Of a stretch of DNA of 64,000 nucleotides, positions 62,671 to 64,000 are shown in pieces. The stretch is from contig OZ251226.1 in assembly GCA_965240325.2 (NCBI GenBank), positions 2,728,001-2,792,000 of the forward strand, read 5' to 3'. Position 1 is the stretch's first letter, and every line of letters starts with the position of its first letter. A model generated the notes under the pieces. That model was not told where the DNA came from. It did no database searches and worked only from the letters and a program-made list of their open reading frames with translations. Made by a program: the position numbers and the translations under genes. This DNA comes from Rebecca billardiae RCC1528 (taxonomy: Eukaryota; Haptophyta).

Positions 62671-64000
62671 CGCGACGAGATCGCGGCGGGGGCGGCGAGA
62701 TCGCGGCGGGGGCGACGGGCAACAACCTGCCCGCGGGCGCGTTCGTCACTCGAGGAGCAGCGCGCAAGGGCGAGCCGAGTCCGGAGCACGCGAGCTCGTC
62801 GCTCGCCGACCGGACGGGCGGAGCAGAGCGCGCCGCCCGCCGCCGCCGAGCGAGCGGCGCGGCAGAGCTGATGAGCCGGATGCGCCCGGAGCTCGCGCGG
62901 CTGAAGGGCGAGCTCGAGCACGCGAGCTCGCGCCTCGACGCCGAGCCCGAGCTCCTCCTCAACTCAGTCGACGGCGGCGCGGAGGTCCGGCAGCAGCGTG
63001 AGGACTCACAGACAGTGTGAGTGAGCCGCGCGCAGCTCAGCCTGCCGCTGGCAGCCGCCGTCTTCGAGGCCGACGCGGCGGAGGAGGCGGCGGGCGACGA
63101 TATCGCGGCGGGGGCGGCGAGATCGCGGCGGGGGCGACGGGCAACAACCTGCCCGCGGGCGCGTTCGTCACTCGAGGAGCAGCGCGCAAGGGCGAGCCGA
63201 GTCCGCGGAGCACGCGAGCTCGTCGCTCGCCGACTCGCACTCGCAGAGCACGCCGCCCGCCGCCGCCGAGCGAGCGGCGCGGCAGAGCTGATGAGCCGGA
63301 TGCGCCCGGAGCTCGCGCGGCTGAAGGGCGAGCTCGAGCACGCGAGCTCGCGCCTCGACGCCGAGCCCGAGCTCCTCCTCAACTCAGTCGACGGCGGCGC
63401 GGAGGTCCGGCAGCAGCGTGAGGACTCACAGACAGTGTGAGTGAGCCGCGCGCAGCTCAGCCTGCCGCTGGCAGCCGCCGTCTTCGAGGCCGACGCGGCG
63501 GAGGAGGCGGCGGGCGACGATATCGCGGCGGGGGCGGCGAGATCGCGGCGGGGGCGACGGGCAACAACCTGCCCGCGGGCGCGTTCGTCACTCGAGGAGC
63601 AGCGCGCAAGGGCGAGCCGAGTCCGCGGAGCACGCGAGCTCGTCGCTCGCCGACTCGCACTCGCAGAGCACGCCGCCCGCCGCCGCCGAGCGAGCGGCGC
63701 GGCAGAGCTGATGAGCCGGATGCGCCCGGAGCTCGCGCGGCTGAAGGGCGAGCTCGAGCACGCGAGCTCGCGCCTCGACGCCGAGCCCGAGCTCCTCCTC
63801 AACTCAGTCGACGGCGGCGCGGAGGTCCGGCAGCAGCGTGAGGACTCACAGACAGTGTGAGTGAGCCGCGCGCAGCTCAGCCTGCCGCTGGCAGCCGCCG
63901 TCTTCGAGGCCGACGCGGCGGAGGAGGCGGCGGGCGAGCACGGCGGCGCGGTGGAGCAGGCGCGCACGCGCGGCGGCAGGCGCGACGCGCCGCTCGCCTC
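62671..64000 (+). repeat. 420 bp tandem repeat, probably coding, truncated by window end
   Basis: Two identical 420 bp units (63020-63439 and 63440-63859) are preceded by a partial, slightly different unit (from about 62671) and followed by the start of another that diverges near 63937. One plus frame encodes 139 residues per unit with a coiled-coil-like section (SSLEEQRARASRVRGARELV, MRPELARLKGELEHASSRLD). It ends at a TGA inside gtgtgagtgagccgcgcgcag, which has the ends of a 21-nt intron of this genome's style. The minus strand is open without stop for 475 codons (Ser/Ala/Arg-rich), probably as a shadow. Because 420 is a multiple of three, each unit keeps the frame. Confidence 0.7.

Overview
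The window looks like nuclear DNA of a high-GC unicellular eukaryote, most plausibly a microalga. Coding exons use almost only G or C at third positions, the spacers are AT-richer and full of long dinucleotide microsatellites, and the genes are split by short (58-212 nt) GC-rich introns that mostly begin gtgcgc and end gcgcag. Several products are eukaryote-specific: INCENP, APC13, a Vps39-like HOPS/CORVET subunit, DCAF11/WDR23, TRM10 and a PAC1-like chaperone. The SPPP-rich pherophorin-like surface protein and the intron style would suit a haptophyte or pelagophyte, but the sequence alone does not settle the lineage.

Layout. 1-6414: a 6.4 kb element with inverted arms of about 600 bp, containing a second, almost perfect 1.5 kb palindrome (1486-2997). 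7068-9205 (-): four-EF-hand protein; 9403-14891 (+): giant secreted RCC1/proline-rich/Cys-rich membrane protein. 16076-17113 (-): secreted aldo-keto reductase; 17222-18682 (+): PhyH-like dioxygenase whose 3' end runs into a second, broken copy of the reductase 5' end. 19394-20819 (-): four-CBS protein; 20898-25038 (+): Vps39-like protein; 25397-26500 (+): a second secreted dioxygenase-like protein. 28100-29731 (-): DCAF11-like WD40 protein; 29918-30898 (+): GHMP-kinase-like membrane protein. 31425-34981 (-): six-exon RTX-type repeat protein with signal peptide and C-terminal membrane anchor. 35-41 kb: repeats, two hypothetical ORFs and a 0.66 kb element with tRNA-like terminal hairpins. 40921-41307 (-): APC13; 41419-45117 (+): INCENP with an added SAP domain. 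45590-46342 (-): TRM10; 46550-46985 (+): small hypothetical protein. 49421-50497 (-): acidic Ser-rich protein next to a hairpin and a 1 kb foldback. 52484-54362 (-): IMP dehydrogenase; 54764-55384 (+): UIM-like/RING-H2 protein. 55928-56953 (+): secretory-pathway protein. 57674-58531 (-): PAC1-like chaperone; 58779-59537 (+): conserved-looking hypothetical protein. 60.15-62.2 kb: a TIR element bordered by TA tracts. 62.7-64.0 kb: a 420 bp tandem repeat running off the window.

Genes are strikingly arranged in head-to-head pairs with short shared spacers (eight pairs, 78 to about 400 bp). In the clearest functional case APC13 and INCENP, both mitotic regulators, share a 111 bp promoter. Exon boundaries were derived by hand from frame, splice sites and family conservation, and every multi-exon model given here closes in phase; none has transcript support.
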